A stretch of DNA of 40,154 bases, from contig JBGVOL010000089.1 in NCBI GenBank assembly GCA_045126475.1, positions 1 to 40,154 of the forward strand, read 5' to 3'. The DNA is from SVEL01 sp045126475. GTDB lineage: Bacteria; Bacillota; Clostridia; Lachnospirales; Lachnospiraceae. The notes under the pieces were generated by a model. The model was not told the origin of the DNA. It was given only the letters and a program-made list of their open reading frames with translations, and made no database searches. Below, piece by piece: positions 15,217 through 24,490 of the stretch (position 1 is its first letter; each line of letters starts with the position of its first letter). The translations under genes were made by a program, and so were the position numbers.

Positions 15217-16569
15217 CTATTCCTTATGGCTTTCTGAGTCCTCTGTCTCTTTCTTTAGTACCGTCATCCTCACAAGTGAAATCATCTTTCCCTCTATTGA
15301 AAGAACTTCAAATTTACACTCGTCCGTTTCAAGTACGATGTTATCATCCTCTGAAGGTATACGATCAAGCCTGTTAATAAGATAGCCGTTGAGAGTATCG
15401 TAGTCTTCCTCATTGAACGATATATCAATCTCATCCTCAATATCACTTAAAGGTGTAATTCCCTTTATGATATAAGTGTTCTCCGACTCATGTACAATAT
15501 TATCTTCATCCTCATCATACTCATCAAAGATATTTCCGACGATTTCCTCAAGAACATCCTCCATGGTGACGATTCCCGCCGTCTGGCCGTACTCATCGAC
15601 GATTATGTCCATATGATTCTTTTCTTTCTGCATCTCTCTGAAAAGTATATCAATGTTTCTTGTTTCAGGTATGAATTTTGGCTCTCTTAATATTTCCGAA
15701 ATTTCCTTTATCGGAACATTATCCATTCCACCCTTTTTGTAGCATGAAAATACATCCCTGAAATGAAGTATGCCAATTATGTTATCAATATCGCCGTCAA
15801 ACACAGGAAATCTTGAATTATTTTCATTGATTATAAACTCAACCGTCTCAGCCAGAGTCCAGTCACCGTCAACAGCAACAATATTCTTCCTGTGGGTCAT
15901 TACCTCTGAGGCTTCCTTTTCATCAAGCTCGATGATGTTTGAAATCATCTCCGCCTCTTTCTCCTCAAGCACTCCCTGTTCGTGTCCCTCATTGACTATA
16001 GACATAATCTCTTCTTCAGTAACATTTTCCGTGTCTTCATTGTAATCAACGCCAAAAATCTTAAGAATAAGACTTGCAAGTCCTAAAACAGGAAGTGTCA
16101 AAGGCTTAAGCAACATAACCACAACACTCACAAATCCCACATAACGCATTGCCCATGCTTCAGGATGGCGTTTTCCAAGCTTCTGCGGAACAATAATGCC
16201 AACTGTAAGCAATATAGTCATAATAACAAGTGCTGATAACAGATATGCAACAATTGATATCAGTTCTCTTTCATAACCTTCAAATCCCTTACACAACCTT
16301 AATGCAAACATCCCGCCATAAGTCTTCACTTGGTAAAATCCTACAACCATAGCAAATGCCGTAGCCATAAACTGAATTGTCACCACAAAGTTTCTTGGTT
16401 TATCAACAATCTTTAGAATCTTACCTGCTTTTCTGTTGCCATTGTCAGCTTTTTCCTTAAGTTCGCTCTCACTGACATTCTGGCACGCTTCACCAAAACC
16501 GTACATTATAAAGTTAAAAACAATAAAAATGAAAAATAAAATTAACCCTTGTATGGGACTCCCGTCCAT
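15217..16569 (-). CDS. CNNM/CorC-type membrane protein with CBS pair
   Basis: 450 aa. An N-terminal DUF21 (CNNM) domain with about four membrane segments (LILFFIFIVFNFIMYGFGE, FVVTIQFMATAFAMVVGFY, VAYLLSALVIMTILLTVGII, and VGFVSVVVMLLKPLTLPV) is followed by a CBS pair (~220-345; motifs FPVFDGDIDNIIGILHFRDVF and VDEYGQTAGIVTMEDVLEEIVGNI) and a CorC/HlyC C-terminal domain. Family members are linked to magnesium or cobalt efflux and are often named hemolysins by old convention. The specific ion is not inferable. Confidence 0.93.
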   Translation of the reverse strand: MDGSPIQGLILFFIFIVFNFIMYGFGEACQNVSESELKEKADNGNRKAGKILKIVDKPRNFVVTIQFMATAFAMVVGFYQVKTYGGMFALRLCKGFEGYERELISIVAYLLSALVIMTILLTVGIIVPQKLGKRHPEAWAMRYVGFVSVVVMLLKPLTLPVLGLASLILKIFGVDYNEDTENVTEEEIMSIVNEGHEQGVLEEKEAEMISNIIELDEKEASEVMTHRKNIVAVDGDWTLAETVEFIINENNSRFPVFDGDIDNIIGILHFRDVFSCYKKGGMDNVPIKEISEILREPKFIPETRNIDILFREMQKEKNHMDIIVDEYGQTAGIVTMEDVLEEIVGNIFDEYDEDEDNIVHESENTYIIKGITPLSDIEDEIDISFNEEDYDTLNGYLINRLDRIPSEDDNIVLETDECKFEVLSIEGKMISLVRMTVLKKETEDSESHKE

Positions 16570-16686
16570 TTCCTAATCAAACTCCTCTCTGGTGTGAAAA
16601 ATATAATAAAAATGAGCTAATGCGTAAATCTACACATTAACCCGTAAAATATACCATATTTTACCCCATCTCGTCAACACCCGAAC

Positions 16687-17031
16687 CTATATGAGCTCGA
16701 GGCTTACAAGAAGCGCCTGATTGACCTGTTCCAAAATACTTCCGTCAAGATGGCATACCTTATCCTTCAGCCTTTTTTTGTCAATTGTTCTGAGCTGTTC
16801 AAGAAGAATTACCGAGTCCTTCACAATATCATACTTCTTTGAGTCTATTTCGATGTGAGTAGGGAGCTTTGCCTTATTCATCTTGCTCGTGATGGCAGCC
16901 ACGATTACCGTAGGACTGTGCTTATTCCCTGTATCGTTCTGTATAATAAGTACAGGTCTTATACCTCCCTGTTCCGAACCGATAACCGGTCTTAAATCTG
17001 CGTAATATATATCTCCTCTTCTAATAACCAC
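16687..17031 (-). CDS. ndoA: MazF/NdoA-type mRNA interferase toxin
   Basis: 114 aa starting at GTG 17031 (MVIRRGDIYYADL), chosen because AGGGG lies 8 bp upstream; an in-frame GTG three codons earlier is also possible. The core RGDIYYADLRPVIGSEQGG-RPVLIIQND is that of MazF/PemK ribonucleases, which cleave single-stranded mRNA at a short motif. It is 77 bp downstream of alr, as in Bacillus subtilis (alr - ndoAI - ndoA), but no antitoxin gene is found in that gap or next to the toxin. Regulation is therefore unclear. Confidence 0.93.
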   Translation of the reverse strand: MVIRRGDIYYADLRPVIGSEQGGIRPVLIIQNDTGNKHSPTVIVAAITSKMNKAKLPTHIEIDSKKYDIVKDSVILLEQLRTIDKKRLKDKVCHLDGSILEQVNQALLVSLELI

Positions 17032-17108
17032 TTTTAACACCCCTGATAATTATGTAATAATGCTATTAATCATTATCTCCGGGTATTTCAAAATTATTCA
17101 AAAGAAGT

Positions 17109-18296
17109 TTATTTCATCATCTCATACTCATCTATGAAATAATCTTTCATGCATACTACCCTGCCATTTCTGTAATACACTCTCGGAATTCTCTTACCAA
17201 GGTCGCACACAAACTCATAGTTAAATGTTCCCGCAAGTTCTGCAAGTTCTTCTACTGTTATGCACTCACTTCCGTCTTTACCGATAAGTGTTACGACATC
17301 GCCCTCATGCACATACATTCCCGTTACATCAACCATAAACTGATCCATGCATACTCTTCCAAGAATCTTACATTTCTTTCCGTTTATAAGAACATATCCC
17401 TTATTGGACAGATTTCTCGGATATCCGTCACCATATCCTACAGGAATTGTGGCTACTTCCGTATCCGCTGTGGTGACATATGTGGAACCATAACTTATTC
17501 CCGTGCCTGCCGGTACTTTTTTTACAAAAATAACATGACTCTTTAGTTCCAGGGCCGGCCTTAACATAACCGCCTTCTTATTAACCTCATCAGACGGGTA
17601 CATTCCATAAAGTGCGATTCCTGCCCTGACCTCTGTCATATCCGCTCCCGGCATATCAATTATTCCCGCACTGTTTGCACAATGTTTAAGCTTGATACTG
17701 ACACCTCTGTCTTCCAGTTTTACGATAAAATCGTTAAAAAGCTTCAACTGGCTGTTTGCCATCTTTTTATCCGAAGAATCTGAAGATGCAAAATGAGTAA
17801 AAATTCCCTCTACTTCAATGTCAGGCAGTTCTGAAATCTCCTTAACAATATCAGCCGACATATCGGAAGCCATAAATCCTATACGGCTCATTCCCGTATC
17901 GACCTTTATATGAATATATGCCTTTTTTCCCAGTTCTTTTGCTGTTTCTGATATAAAAACAGCCATTTTTTTATCGAACACACTCATTCTTATATCATTT
18001 AAAATGGCATCCTTAACCCTGTGCTCATATATAAATCCCAATATATAAATCGGTTTTGTAATGTTGTGTCTTCTGAGATTTAACGCTTCATCTATAGTTG
18101 CAACCGCATATGCCGCAACCATATCATCTATTGTTTTTGCAACAGGCACCGCCCCGTGACCGTATCCGTCAGCTTTAATGACAGCTACCATCTGTGTTCC
18201 GGCTGCAGTATTGTTCTTAAGTTCCTGCATATTTGCATATATATTATCAAGATTTATTCCCGCATAAGCTCTATAATACTTATCAATGCTTTCCAT
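17109..18296 (-). CDS. alr: Alanine racemase
   Basis: 395 aa from ATG 18296 (MESIDKYYRAYAGINLDNIY), with GAGGAG 7 bp upstream; longer frames overlap the previous gene. It interconverts L- and D-alanine with pyridoxal phosphate, feeding peptidoglycan precursor synthesis in the cytosol. The PLP lysine is Lys41 in AVIKADGYGHG. The second catalytic Tyr region is ISYGSTY, and the C-terminal CMDQFMVD block is present. It follows nnrDE by 26 bp, and mazF follows, in the same run as acpS and rex. Confidence 0.97.
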   Translation of the reverse strand: MESIDKYYRAYAGINLDNIYANMQELKNNTAAGTQMVAVIKADGYGHGAVPVAKTIDDMVAAYAVATIDEALNLRRHNITKPIYILGFIYEHRVKDAILNDIRMSVFDKKMAVFISETAKELGKKAYIHIKVDTGMSRIGFMASDMSADIVKEISELPDIEVEGIFTHFASSDSSDKKMANSQLKLFNDFIVKLEDRGVSIKLKHCANSAGIIDMPGADMTEVRAGIALYGMYPSDEVNKKAVMLRPALELKSHVIFVKKVPAGTGISYGSTYVTTADTEVATIPVGYGDGYPRNLSNKGYVLINGKKCKILGRVCMDQFMVDVTGMYVHEGDVVTLIGKDGSECITVEELAELAGTFNYEFVCDLGKRIPRVYYRNGRVVCMKDYFIDEYEMMK

Positions 18297-18322
18297 GTGA
18301 CTTTCTCCTCGATTACAATCTA

Positions 18323-19981
18323 TTAACTCAGTACCTTTGAAATCATATTTAAAATGTCCGACGCCGTAAGTGATGAAAGACCAACGGAATCCGCCGCCAT
18401 GTCTCCCGCTCTTCCATGAATCCTCACTGCAAGACATGACGCAAAATATATTCTGTTACATTCAGTTACATTTTCCGTAAAGCCTTCGGCAAAGTTCTCC
18501 ACACTTATCCCTCCGGCAATAACACCTGCAATGATCCCTGCAAGTACATCCCCTGAACCACCTGTGGCCATTCCGGGATTTCCGCATGTGTTGACGCAAA
18601 CCCTATTATTGCACTTATTTTCTAAAGATTCAATACCCAAAATAACTGTTGTGGAATCTTTCATAACCACATTTATTTTATTTTCATCTGAATATCTTTT
18701 TCCATATAACACAATATTTTCCGCAACTTCTTTCACCGGTCTGCCCATAAGCCTTGCGGACTCTCCCATATGCGGTGTAATCACGACACGGTCATGGTAG
18801 AGTCTCTTCATTGTCTCGTTTGATGAAATAATATTAAGCCCGTCTGCATCTATGACAAGAGGCTTTTTATTCTCTTTTGAAAGTTCCATTATATTTTGCA
18901 ACAGAGCTACTGCCGTTTGTGATGTTCCGATTCCCGGTCCCGCGACTATTGCATCAGCCCATTGTACGGCTTCTTTTATAATGCTCTCATCTGCACCTGA
19001 ATCATCATATACATTTATAATTGCTTCAGGCATCATGTTATACAGAATCTCACGATTATTTTTATGAGTAATGATTCTCACAATACCGCATCCTGTCTTA
19101 AGGGCAGCCATGGCTGAAAAGTATGCTGCTCCGTACATGTTTTCGGAACCTGCAACTACCAGAACCTTTCCGTATGTTCCCTTGTTTGAATGTGATTTCC
19201 TGACAACCGCCCGCTCAATGTCCTCATCATCCAATGCCATGAAAACCTCTTCAGCACCGGCACCGTTTTTATATGACACATCAGGAAATCCAATATCATA
19301 TACGACAATTTCCCCTGACACGTCCCTGCCCTCATACAATATCATTCCCGACTTCACGGCGCCAAAGGTAATTGTATAATCTGCCTTTACGGCATCTCCC
19401 ATAATCTTTCCTGTATCGGCATTAAGTCCCGATGAAATATCCACCGACAGAACCGTCAGTTTTTTACCATTTCCCTCTCTTTTGCTTCTGGTATGGTTTA
19501 TCCCTTGAATTATGTCTGCGAATGTTCCTTCAACATTTCTTGTAAGTCCGATACCGAAAACAGCATCAACCACATAGTCATAATCCTCAAGTAATTTTTC
19601 CCATACTTCATTATATGAAGATTTACATTCCCAAGTGACATTAAATTTTTCCTCAAAAGAGAATATATTTACATCGCAGTTTTCAGCTATTTTTTTCTGC
19701 TGTTTCCACTGCTCTGTTGCTTTCTCTTCATTGCCTGCAGTCATGACATCTGCTCTTACGGATTTTATGACAAGCTGTCTTGCAAGTGCAATACCGTCAG
19801 CACCGTTATTTCCCATTCCGCAGACACACAGAACTTTCTCTCCCTGCTTTAATATATTTTCCATAAAACAGCACATCCCGAATGCAGCTCTCTCCATCAG
19901 TACCATGGATGGTATTCCTACATTTTCGATAGTGTAGCTGTCTGTTTTTTTCATCCCTGTGCCGGTGATTATTTTCTCCAT
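18323..19981 (-). CDS. nnrDE: Bifunctional NAD(P)HX repair enzyme: epimerase plus ADP-dependent dehydratase
   Basis: 552 aa. N-terminal YjeF_N domain (epimerase, ~1-235): MERAAFGMC, GMGNNGADGIALARQL, the catalytic VDAVFGIGLTRNVEG, and DISSGLNADTG. C-terminal ribokinase-like dehydratase (~250-550): KGTYGKVLVVAGSENMYGAA, AGPGIG, VIDADGLN, ITPHMGE and NPGMATGGSGDVLAG. Together they restore hydrated NADH/NADPH to the normal coenzyme. Full-length fusion as in YjeF. The gene sits between acpS and alr, with only a few bases between it and acpS. Confidence 0.95.
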   Translation of the reverse strand: MEKIITGTGMKKTDSYTIENVGIPSMVLMERAAFGMCCFMENILKQGEKVLCVCGMGNNGADGIALARQLVIKSVRADVMTAGNEEKATEQWKQQKKIAENCDVNIFSFEEKFNVTWECKSSYNEVWEKLLEDYDYVVDAVFGIGLTRNVEGTFADIIQGINHTRSKREGNGKKLTVLSVDISSGLNADTGKIMGDAVKADYTITFGAVKSGMILYEGRDVSGEIVVYDIGFPDVSYKNGAGAEEVFMALDDEDIERAVVRKSHSNKGTYGKVLVVAGSENMYGAAYFSAMAALKTGCGIVRIITHKNNREILYNMMPEAIINVYDDSGADESIIKEAVQWADAIVAGPGIGTSQTAVALLQNIMELSKENKKPLVIDADGLNIISSNETMKRLYHDRVVITPHMGESARLMGRPVKEVAENIVLYGKRYSDENKINVVMKDSTTVILGIESLENKCNNRVCVNTCGNPGMATGGSGDVLAGIIAGVIAGGISVENFAEGFTENVTECNRIYFASCLAVRIHGRAGDMAADSVGLSSLTASDILNMISKVLS

Positions 19982-19985
19982 GATA

Positions 19986-20348
19986 TTATTCTCCCTCTAA
20001 GACTGCAACCGCAGCAGCGTACTCCTTAGTGTTGGAAATTGATACATAAACCTTTGCCCCGCCCGTCCTTTTAAGTACTTCCACGGCACCACCATAAAGA
20101 TTTACATACGGTTTTCCTGATTCATCGCGAAGTACCTCTATATCTTTTGGCTCAAAGCCCCTGAAACCCGTTCCGAATGATTTTGAAACAGCTTCTTTAA
20201 CCGCAAAATTACCGGCTAAAGATGCCGGCTTTTTACTGTACATTTCAATCTCCCTGTCGGTAAAAATACGTGACAAAAAAGCCTCCTTACTGCAGGCCTT
20301 CCTGACACGTTCAATTTCTATTAAATCGTTTCCGATACCAATTATCAT
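19986..20348 (-). CDS. acpS: Holo-[acyl-carrier-protein] synthase
   Basis: 120 aa, the usual size. It transfers 4'-phosphopantetheine from CoA to acyl carrier protein, using Mg2+. The motif pair is clear: GIGNDLIEIERV at the N-terminus (metal-binding Asp8) and FAVKEAVSKSFGTG (~48-61; Glu and Lys), with the terminal YVSISNTKEYAAAVAV. It trimerises in known homologues. It begins 12 bp after the stop of the coiled-coil protein gene and precedes nnrDE. Confidence 0.97.
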   Translation of the reverse strand: MIIGIGNDLIEIERVRKACSKEAFLSRIFTDREIEMYSKKPASLAGNFAVKEAVSKSFGTGFRGFEPKDIEVLRDESGKPYVNLYGGAVEVLKRTGGAKVYVSISNTKEYAAAVAVLEGE

Positions 20349-20360
20349 ATAACCACCAGC

Positions 20361-20984
20361 TTAATCTTCCTGCTCCCGATACTTTTTGTACTCTCTTATG
20401 ATATCTCCGTCCAAAAGATCAGATAAGTACTTATCCATCTTCTCGTTTTCCTCTTTCTTTTTCTCAAGAAGCAGCACTCTTTTTTTCAGTTCAATACGCG
20501 TATCATTTATCCATTCCTGCAGAGCTTCCATATCCTCATTATTCTCTTCATACTTATCGAATATCTCACTCATACTTTCAAGAGCAAGTTCTGCATTGAC
20601 CTCGTCAAGCTTGTCGGGAATGTCCAGTTCTTCGTCTTCAAGAAGAATGAGCTTGTCATTTATCTCCTCAATAAGTTCTTTACTCTTGAGAACCTTCTTT
20701 GTCGCCCTGCTGTTCTCAGGAGAGTCCATATTCATCACAATCTCCTGCATAAGCTTTTTCTTAACCTTCTTAAGATCTGCTTTATCTGTGTTTATTCTTC
20801 CTCTGTTCTTCATTACTTCGTTGACTTTTTTTTCAAGTTTTGCAATCTTTGCAGACTTATCAATAAAATCAAACATAGACTGCCACCTTATATCAAGCGT
20901 CAATGCAGGTAATTTGCTTCTTTTTATTTTTTCAAGTATATCATCAAGTTCAATGTAATCCTCATTATCATGTCTCTTTGACAT
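20361..20984 (-). CDS. Coiled-coil protein of unknown function
   Basis: 207 aa starting MSKRHDNEDYIELDD, with GGAGG upstream. Nearly the whole sequence is charged helix and coiled coil (KLEKKVNEVMKNRGRINTD, ELDIPDKLDEVNAELA, EALQEWINDTRIELKKRV), with no signal peptide or membrane segment. No catalytic motif is seen and I do not recognise the family. It sits between rex and acpS in a run of core genes and appears to be co-transcribed with both. Confidence 0.85.
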   Translation of the reverse strand: MSKRHDNEDYIELDDILEKIKRSKLPALTLDIRWQSMFDFIDKSAKIAKLEKKVNEVMKNRGRINTDKADLKKVKKKLMQEIVMNMDSPENSRATKKVLKSKELIEEINDKLILLEDEELDIPDKLDEVNAELALESMSEIFDKYEENNEDMEALQEWINDTRIELKKRVLLLEKKKEENEKMDKYLSDLLDGDIIREYKKYREQED

Positions 20985-21002
20985 ACACTACCTCCACAAT
21001 TA

Positions 21003-21641
21003 CTAATCCATAGATGACCCGTTTTCAAGCTTATATGATATTCTCATAAGACTTTCCGACAAGTGTACACTCTCAACTATTACATTGTCAGGAACATTTA
21101 AATCCGTGTGGGCAAAATTCCAAAATGCCTTAACACCAAGTCCTGCCAGCCTCTCCGCAACATTTACTGCCTGTGTTTTCGGAATGGTGAGAGCTACTAT
21201 GTCTATTTCATGCTCTTTGGCAAAATCCTCTATTTCATCAAGATTTCTCACTTCAATTCCTCTTATGGTAGAACCTTTAAGCTTGGGATTGATATCAAAT
21301 ATTCCCTCTATGATAAATCCTCGTTTCTCAAAATTTGCATAATTTGCAATTGCTCTTCCAAGATTGCCGGCACCTATAATTACAAGAGAATGCTTCTTAT
21401 CAAGTCCCAGAATCTTTCCTATTTCCATATAGAGATGCTTTACATTGTATCCGTATCCCTGCTGACCGAAACCACCAAAATTATTTAAATCCTGTCTGAT
21501 TTGGGAAGCTGTTACTTTCATTCTATGGCTAAGTTCATTGGACGATATTCTCTCCACTCCCATCTCTATAAGTTCTCCAAGATGTCTGTAATATCTTGGA
21601 AGCCTTTTTATTACTGCATTTGAAATCTTATTATCTGCCAC
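21003..21641 (-). CDS. rex: Redox-sensing transcriptional repressor Rex
   Basis: 212 aa from a GTG start (21641), chosen because GAGGAGG is 7 bp upstream; the open frame extends further but the sequence before this is not Rex-like. Residues ~1-80 are the winged helix (RLPRYYRHLGELIEMGVERISS, then ASQIRQDLNNFGGFGQQGYGY). Residues ~85-205 are the Rossmann fold (LVIIGAGNLGRAIANY). Rex senses the NADH/NAD+ ratio and represses fermentative and respiratory genes at low NADH. A Rex-box candidate lies upstream at 21704-21721, so autoregulation is plausible. Confidence 0.97.
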   Translation of the reverse strand: MADNKISNAVIKRLPRYYRHLGELIEMGVERISSNELSHRMKVTASQIRQDLNNFGGFGQQGYGYNVKHLYMEIGKILGLDKKHSLVIIGAGNLGRAIANYANFEKRGFIIEGIFDINPKLKGSTIRGIEVRNLDEIEDFAKEHEIDIVALTIPKTQAVNVAERLAGLGVKAFWNFAHTDLNVPDNVIVESVHLSESLMRISYKLENGSSMD

Positions 21642-21703
21642 GGACAGCCTCCTCTTCCCGATAAACATTTTTCTGACACTTATTATAAAATGATTTTGTA
21701 TGC

Positions 21704-21721
21704 TTGTCAAATTATTATCAA
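21704..21721. promoter_or_regulatory. Rex-box candidate upstream of rex
   Basis: TTGTCAAATTATTATCAA fits the Rex consensus TTGTTAAWWWWTTAACAA at 16 of 18 positions. It lies 63 bp before the rex start and 83 bp before the divergent ABC-F start, so it could control one or both. Confidence 0.6.
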
Positions 21722-21804
21722 TTACCATGAATTCCCGCCGGCATGGACATTTTTCAGAAAATATGGTAATCTTACGACACAGAACTATTTTGGAGGAAAT
21801 TATC

Positions 21805-23754
21805 ATGATACTTTCATGTAACAATATATCAAAATCTTTTGATGGAGAAACAATTCTTGAGGGCTGTTCTTTTCATGTTGAAGAGCGCGAGAAATCAGCT
21901 ATTGTAGGTGTAAACGGTGCCGGAAAATCAACTCTCTTAAAAATAATCATGAAAGAGTTGAGCGCAGATACCGGTGAAGTTGTCATTTCAAAAGACAAAA
22001 CCATCGGTTATCTTGCCCAGTACCAGGACATTGACACCGAAAACACCATCTATGACGAACTCCTCACCGTAAAACAATATCTTATTGATATCGAGCAGCG
22101 TATCCGTGACATTGAGCATGAAATGAAATCGGTAACGGGAGATGCCCTTGAAAATCTTATGAATACATATACACGTCTCACCCACGAGTTTGAAACAGGC
22201 GGAGGATACGGATACAAAAGCGAAATTACAGGCGTATTGAAAGGTCTTGGCTTCAGTGAAGAAGATTTTTCGATGAAAATTTCGACACTCTCAGGCGGAC
22301 AGAAAACCCGGGTATCCCTGGGAAAGCTTTTATTGTCAAAGCCTGACATAATACTTCTTGACGAGCCTACAAACCATCTTGATATCACTTCGATTTCATG
22401 GCTTGAAGGATTTTTATCAAACTATCCCGGATGCGTTATTATCGTTGCCCATGACCGTTACTTCCTTGATAAAATTGTAACTAAAGTTATAGAGATTGAC
22501 AGAGGAAAAGTGACAACATTTATGGGTAACTATTCGGACTATGCCGAAAAAAAGGCAATGCTTCGTGAAAACGCAATGAAAGCGTATATCAATCAGCAGC
22601 GCGAAATAAAACATCAGGAGGAAGTCATCGCCAAACTGCGCTCCTTCAACAGGGAAAAGTCCATAAAGCGTGCTGAAAGCCGTGAGAAAATGCTTGATAA
22701 AATTGACGTTTTGGACAAACCGGTCATGTCTGATGATACAATGAAATTTACACTTGAACCAAAGATTTTAAGCGGCAATGATGTTCTCACTGTCACTGAC
22801 ATATCAAAATCATTTGGTCCCCTTCACCTTTTTAAAAATATCAGTTTTGAAATAAAAAGAGGTGAACGTGTTGCGATTATTGGAAGCAACGGAACAGGAA
22901 AAACGACAATACTTAAAATCATTAACGATATTATTCCTGCCGACAGCGGTGAAGTTAAAATAGGTTCAAAAGTACACATCGGTTACTACGACCAGGAGCA
23001 CCATGTCCTTGACATGAACAAAACCGTATTTGATGAAATATCAGATGCATATCCTACAATGACAGGTACTGAGATAAGAAATGTTCTTGCCGCCTTTTTA
23101 TTCACGGGAGATGATGTTTTCAAACTTATCCGTGATTTGAGCGGTGGCGAAAAAGGCCGTGTCTCACTGGCAAAGCTTATGCTCTCAAATGCCAATTTTC
23201 TCATCCTTGATGAGCCAACAAACCATCTTGACATGGACTCAAAGGAAATTCTCGAGAGCGCACTTTTAAACTATACAGGCACGATTCTCTATGTGTCACA
23301 TGACCGATACTTTATCAATAAGACCGCAACCCGCATCCTTGATCTTGAATGCAATATGCTTGTCAACTATGCAGGTAATTACGATTATTATTTGGAGAAG
23401 CACGAGTTACTCTCCCCTGCCATTAACCCTGAAAAATACGGAATCACCGGAAATGTTTCCGCATCATGCCACACTGATTCATCTGTTTCACCTGTGCCTC
23501 CTGCAACGACAGGAAAACAGGACTGGCAGACCATGAAGGAAGAGCAGGCTAAAGAGCGTAAACGTCAGAATGATATTAAGAAAATTGAGGAAGAAATCTC
23601 CCAAATTGAAGATAAAATTGCTCTTCTTGATGAAGATCTGACAAAGGAGGAAGTATACTCCTCTTCAATAAAATGCATGGAAGTTCACAAGGAACAGGAG
23701 GCACTGAAAGAAAAACTTGATACATTATACGAAAAATGGGACAGTCTGATGTAA
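21805..23754 (+). CDS. ABC-F family ATPase, second copy type
   Basis: 649 aa from ATG 21805 (MILSCNNISKSFDGE), with GGAGG 8 bp upstream; a frame opening at 21700 has no ribosome site. Two ABC domains: Walker A GVNGAGKST, signature SGGQKTRV, Walker B IILLDEPTNHLD; then Walker A GSNGTGKTT, signature SGGEKGRV, Walker B FLILDEPTNHLD. The final ~100 residues contain a charged coiled coil (KIEEEISQIEDKI). ABC-F proteins bind the ribosomal E site and modulate stalling or drug action. It differs from the ABC-F at 10068-12035 in sequence and strand, so the window carries two paralogues. It is divergent from rex. Confidence 0.95.
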   Translation: MILSCNNISKSFDGETILEGCSFHVEEREKSAIVGVNGAGKSTLLKIIMKELSADTGEVVISKDKTIGYLAQYQDIDTENTIYDELLTVKQYLIDIEQRIRDIEHEMKSVTGDALENLMNTYTRLTHEFETGGGYGYKSEITGVLKGLGFSEEDFSMKISTLSGGQKTRVSLGKLLLSKPDIILLDEPTNHLDITSISWLEGFLSNYPGCVIIVAHDRYFLDKIVTKVIEIDRGKVTTFMGNYSDYAEKKAMLRENAMKAYINQQREIKHQEEVIAKLRSFNREKSIKRAESREKMLDKIDVLDKPVMSDDTMKFTLEPKILSGNDVLTVTDISKSFGPLHLFKNISFEIKRGERVAIIGSNGTGKTTILKIINDIIPADSGEVKIGSKVHIGYYDQEHHVLDMNKTVFDEISDAYPTMTGTEIRNVLAAFLFTGDDVFKLIRDLSGGEKGRVSLAKLMLSNANFLILDEPTNHLDMDSKEILESALLNYTGTILYVSHDRYFINKTATRILDLECNMLVNYAGNYDYYLEKHELLSPAINPEKYGITGNVSASCHTDSSVSPVPPATTGKQDWQTMKEEQAKERKRQNDIKKIEEEISQIEDKIALLDEDLTKEEVYSSSIKCMEVHKEQEALKEKLDTLYEKWDSLM

Positions 23755-23775
23755 CTCACCACTTTTACATGAGGA

Positions 23776-23817
23776 AAGCCACCGTAGTTTATATTGATAT
23801 ATATTCTACAGTGGCTT
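23776..23817 (+). terminator. Terminator after the second ABC-F gene
   Basis: AAGCCAC-GTAG pairs with CTAC-GTGGCTT around an 18-nt AT-rich loop with a single mismatch. It lies 22 bp after the stop, with AATT after it. Confidence 0.5.
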
Positions 23818-23848
23818 AATTGACCGGCTTTTATCAAGTTCTATTTAC

Positions 23849-23998
23849 TTAATATACTTTCCCATTAATATCTGATCTATCCTGTTTCCACTTTTCTGTT
23901 TTTTTGGAACCTTCCCGATTTATTATCGAAAAAGGAATACTCTTTTTCTGCTTTAGCATTTGATCAAATACTACATGTTCTCTCTTCTTTTTTCCCAT
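23849..23998 (-). CDS. Candidate 49-aa small protein
   Basis: ATG at 23998 is preceded by GGAGG at 6 bp. The 49-residue product is basic (MGKKKREHVVFDQMLKQKK at the start, ending SDINGKVY) and has no membrane segment. I do not recognise it. The ribosome site and a clean frame support translation; no homologue evidence is available to me. A 9-codon frame (24050-24021, MEIWMASEN), with GAGGAGG upstream, lies just before it and could be a leader peptide or a gene remnant. Confidence 0.45.
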   Translation of the reverse strand: MGKKKREHVVFDQMLKQKKSIPFSIINREGSKKTEKWKQDRSDINGKVY

Positions 23999-24130
23999 CT
24001 GAAACCTCCATTATAATAGTTTAGTTTTCAGATGCCATCCAAATTTCCATCACCAATTACCTCCTCAATTAATTTAAAACATGCATTCCGACGCACTGCG
24101 CCTTTGTAAATTACTGTTTATCGAACGAAT

Positions 24131-24393
24131 GATTTGACATAGAGAGTTGCGTTTTTATTCTGTGTTTCGTGATTAATCGCAGTTGCAGAGCAACTACGAT
24201 TAGATGAGAGTTTATCTAAGTTCTTTGCATTTACGTTTATATATAGCACGCAACCGCTCGCTATTCGGCATCGTGCCTCAGAGCTCGTTTTTTCTGACAT
24301 CGTGTCAGAAAATTGCTATATATTAAGCAAAGAACCAAGATAAACTACTCACACTCCGCAATGAATAAAAACTCAGCTCTCTATGTTCAAATC
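24131..24393. repeat. Large self-complementary structure A
   Basis: The left arm 24131-24160 pairs with 24363-24393 (about 27 of 30). Inside, 24209-24228 pairs with 24327-24346 (18 of 20), and 24236-24247 with 24314-24326. Small hairpins are TAATCG...CGATTA with AGTTGC/GCAACT (24174-24202), GGCA-TCG-TGCC (24267-24277) and TTTTCTGACA-TCG-TGTCAGAAAA (24290-24312). TCG loops recur. Confidence 0.65.
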
Positions 24394-24490
24394 GTATGTA
24401 CGTAAAGCAGTAATTTTGTGTAGTGCCGCGTCCCCTGCGGGGTGTAGCATCCGATGCCGGATACAGTCCAGAATAGTAAAATCTTAGAAA

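Noticed and set aside
24118..24300. 60-codon minus-strand frame inside the 921-bp locus
   Set aside because: It lies in strongly self-complementary DNA, has no ribosome site, and its sequence resembles no protein family.
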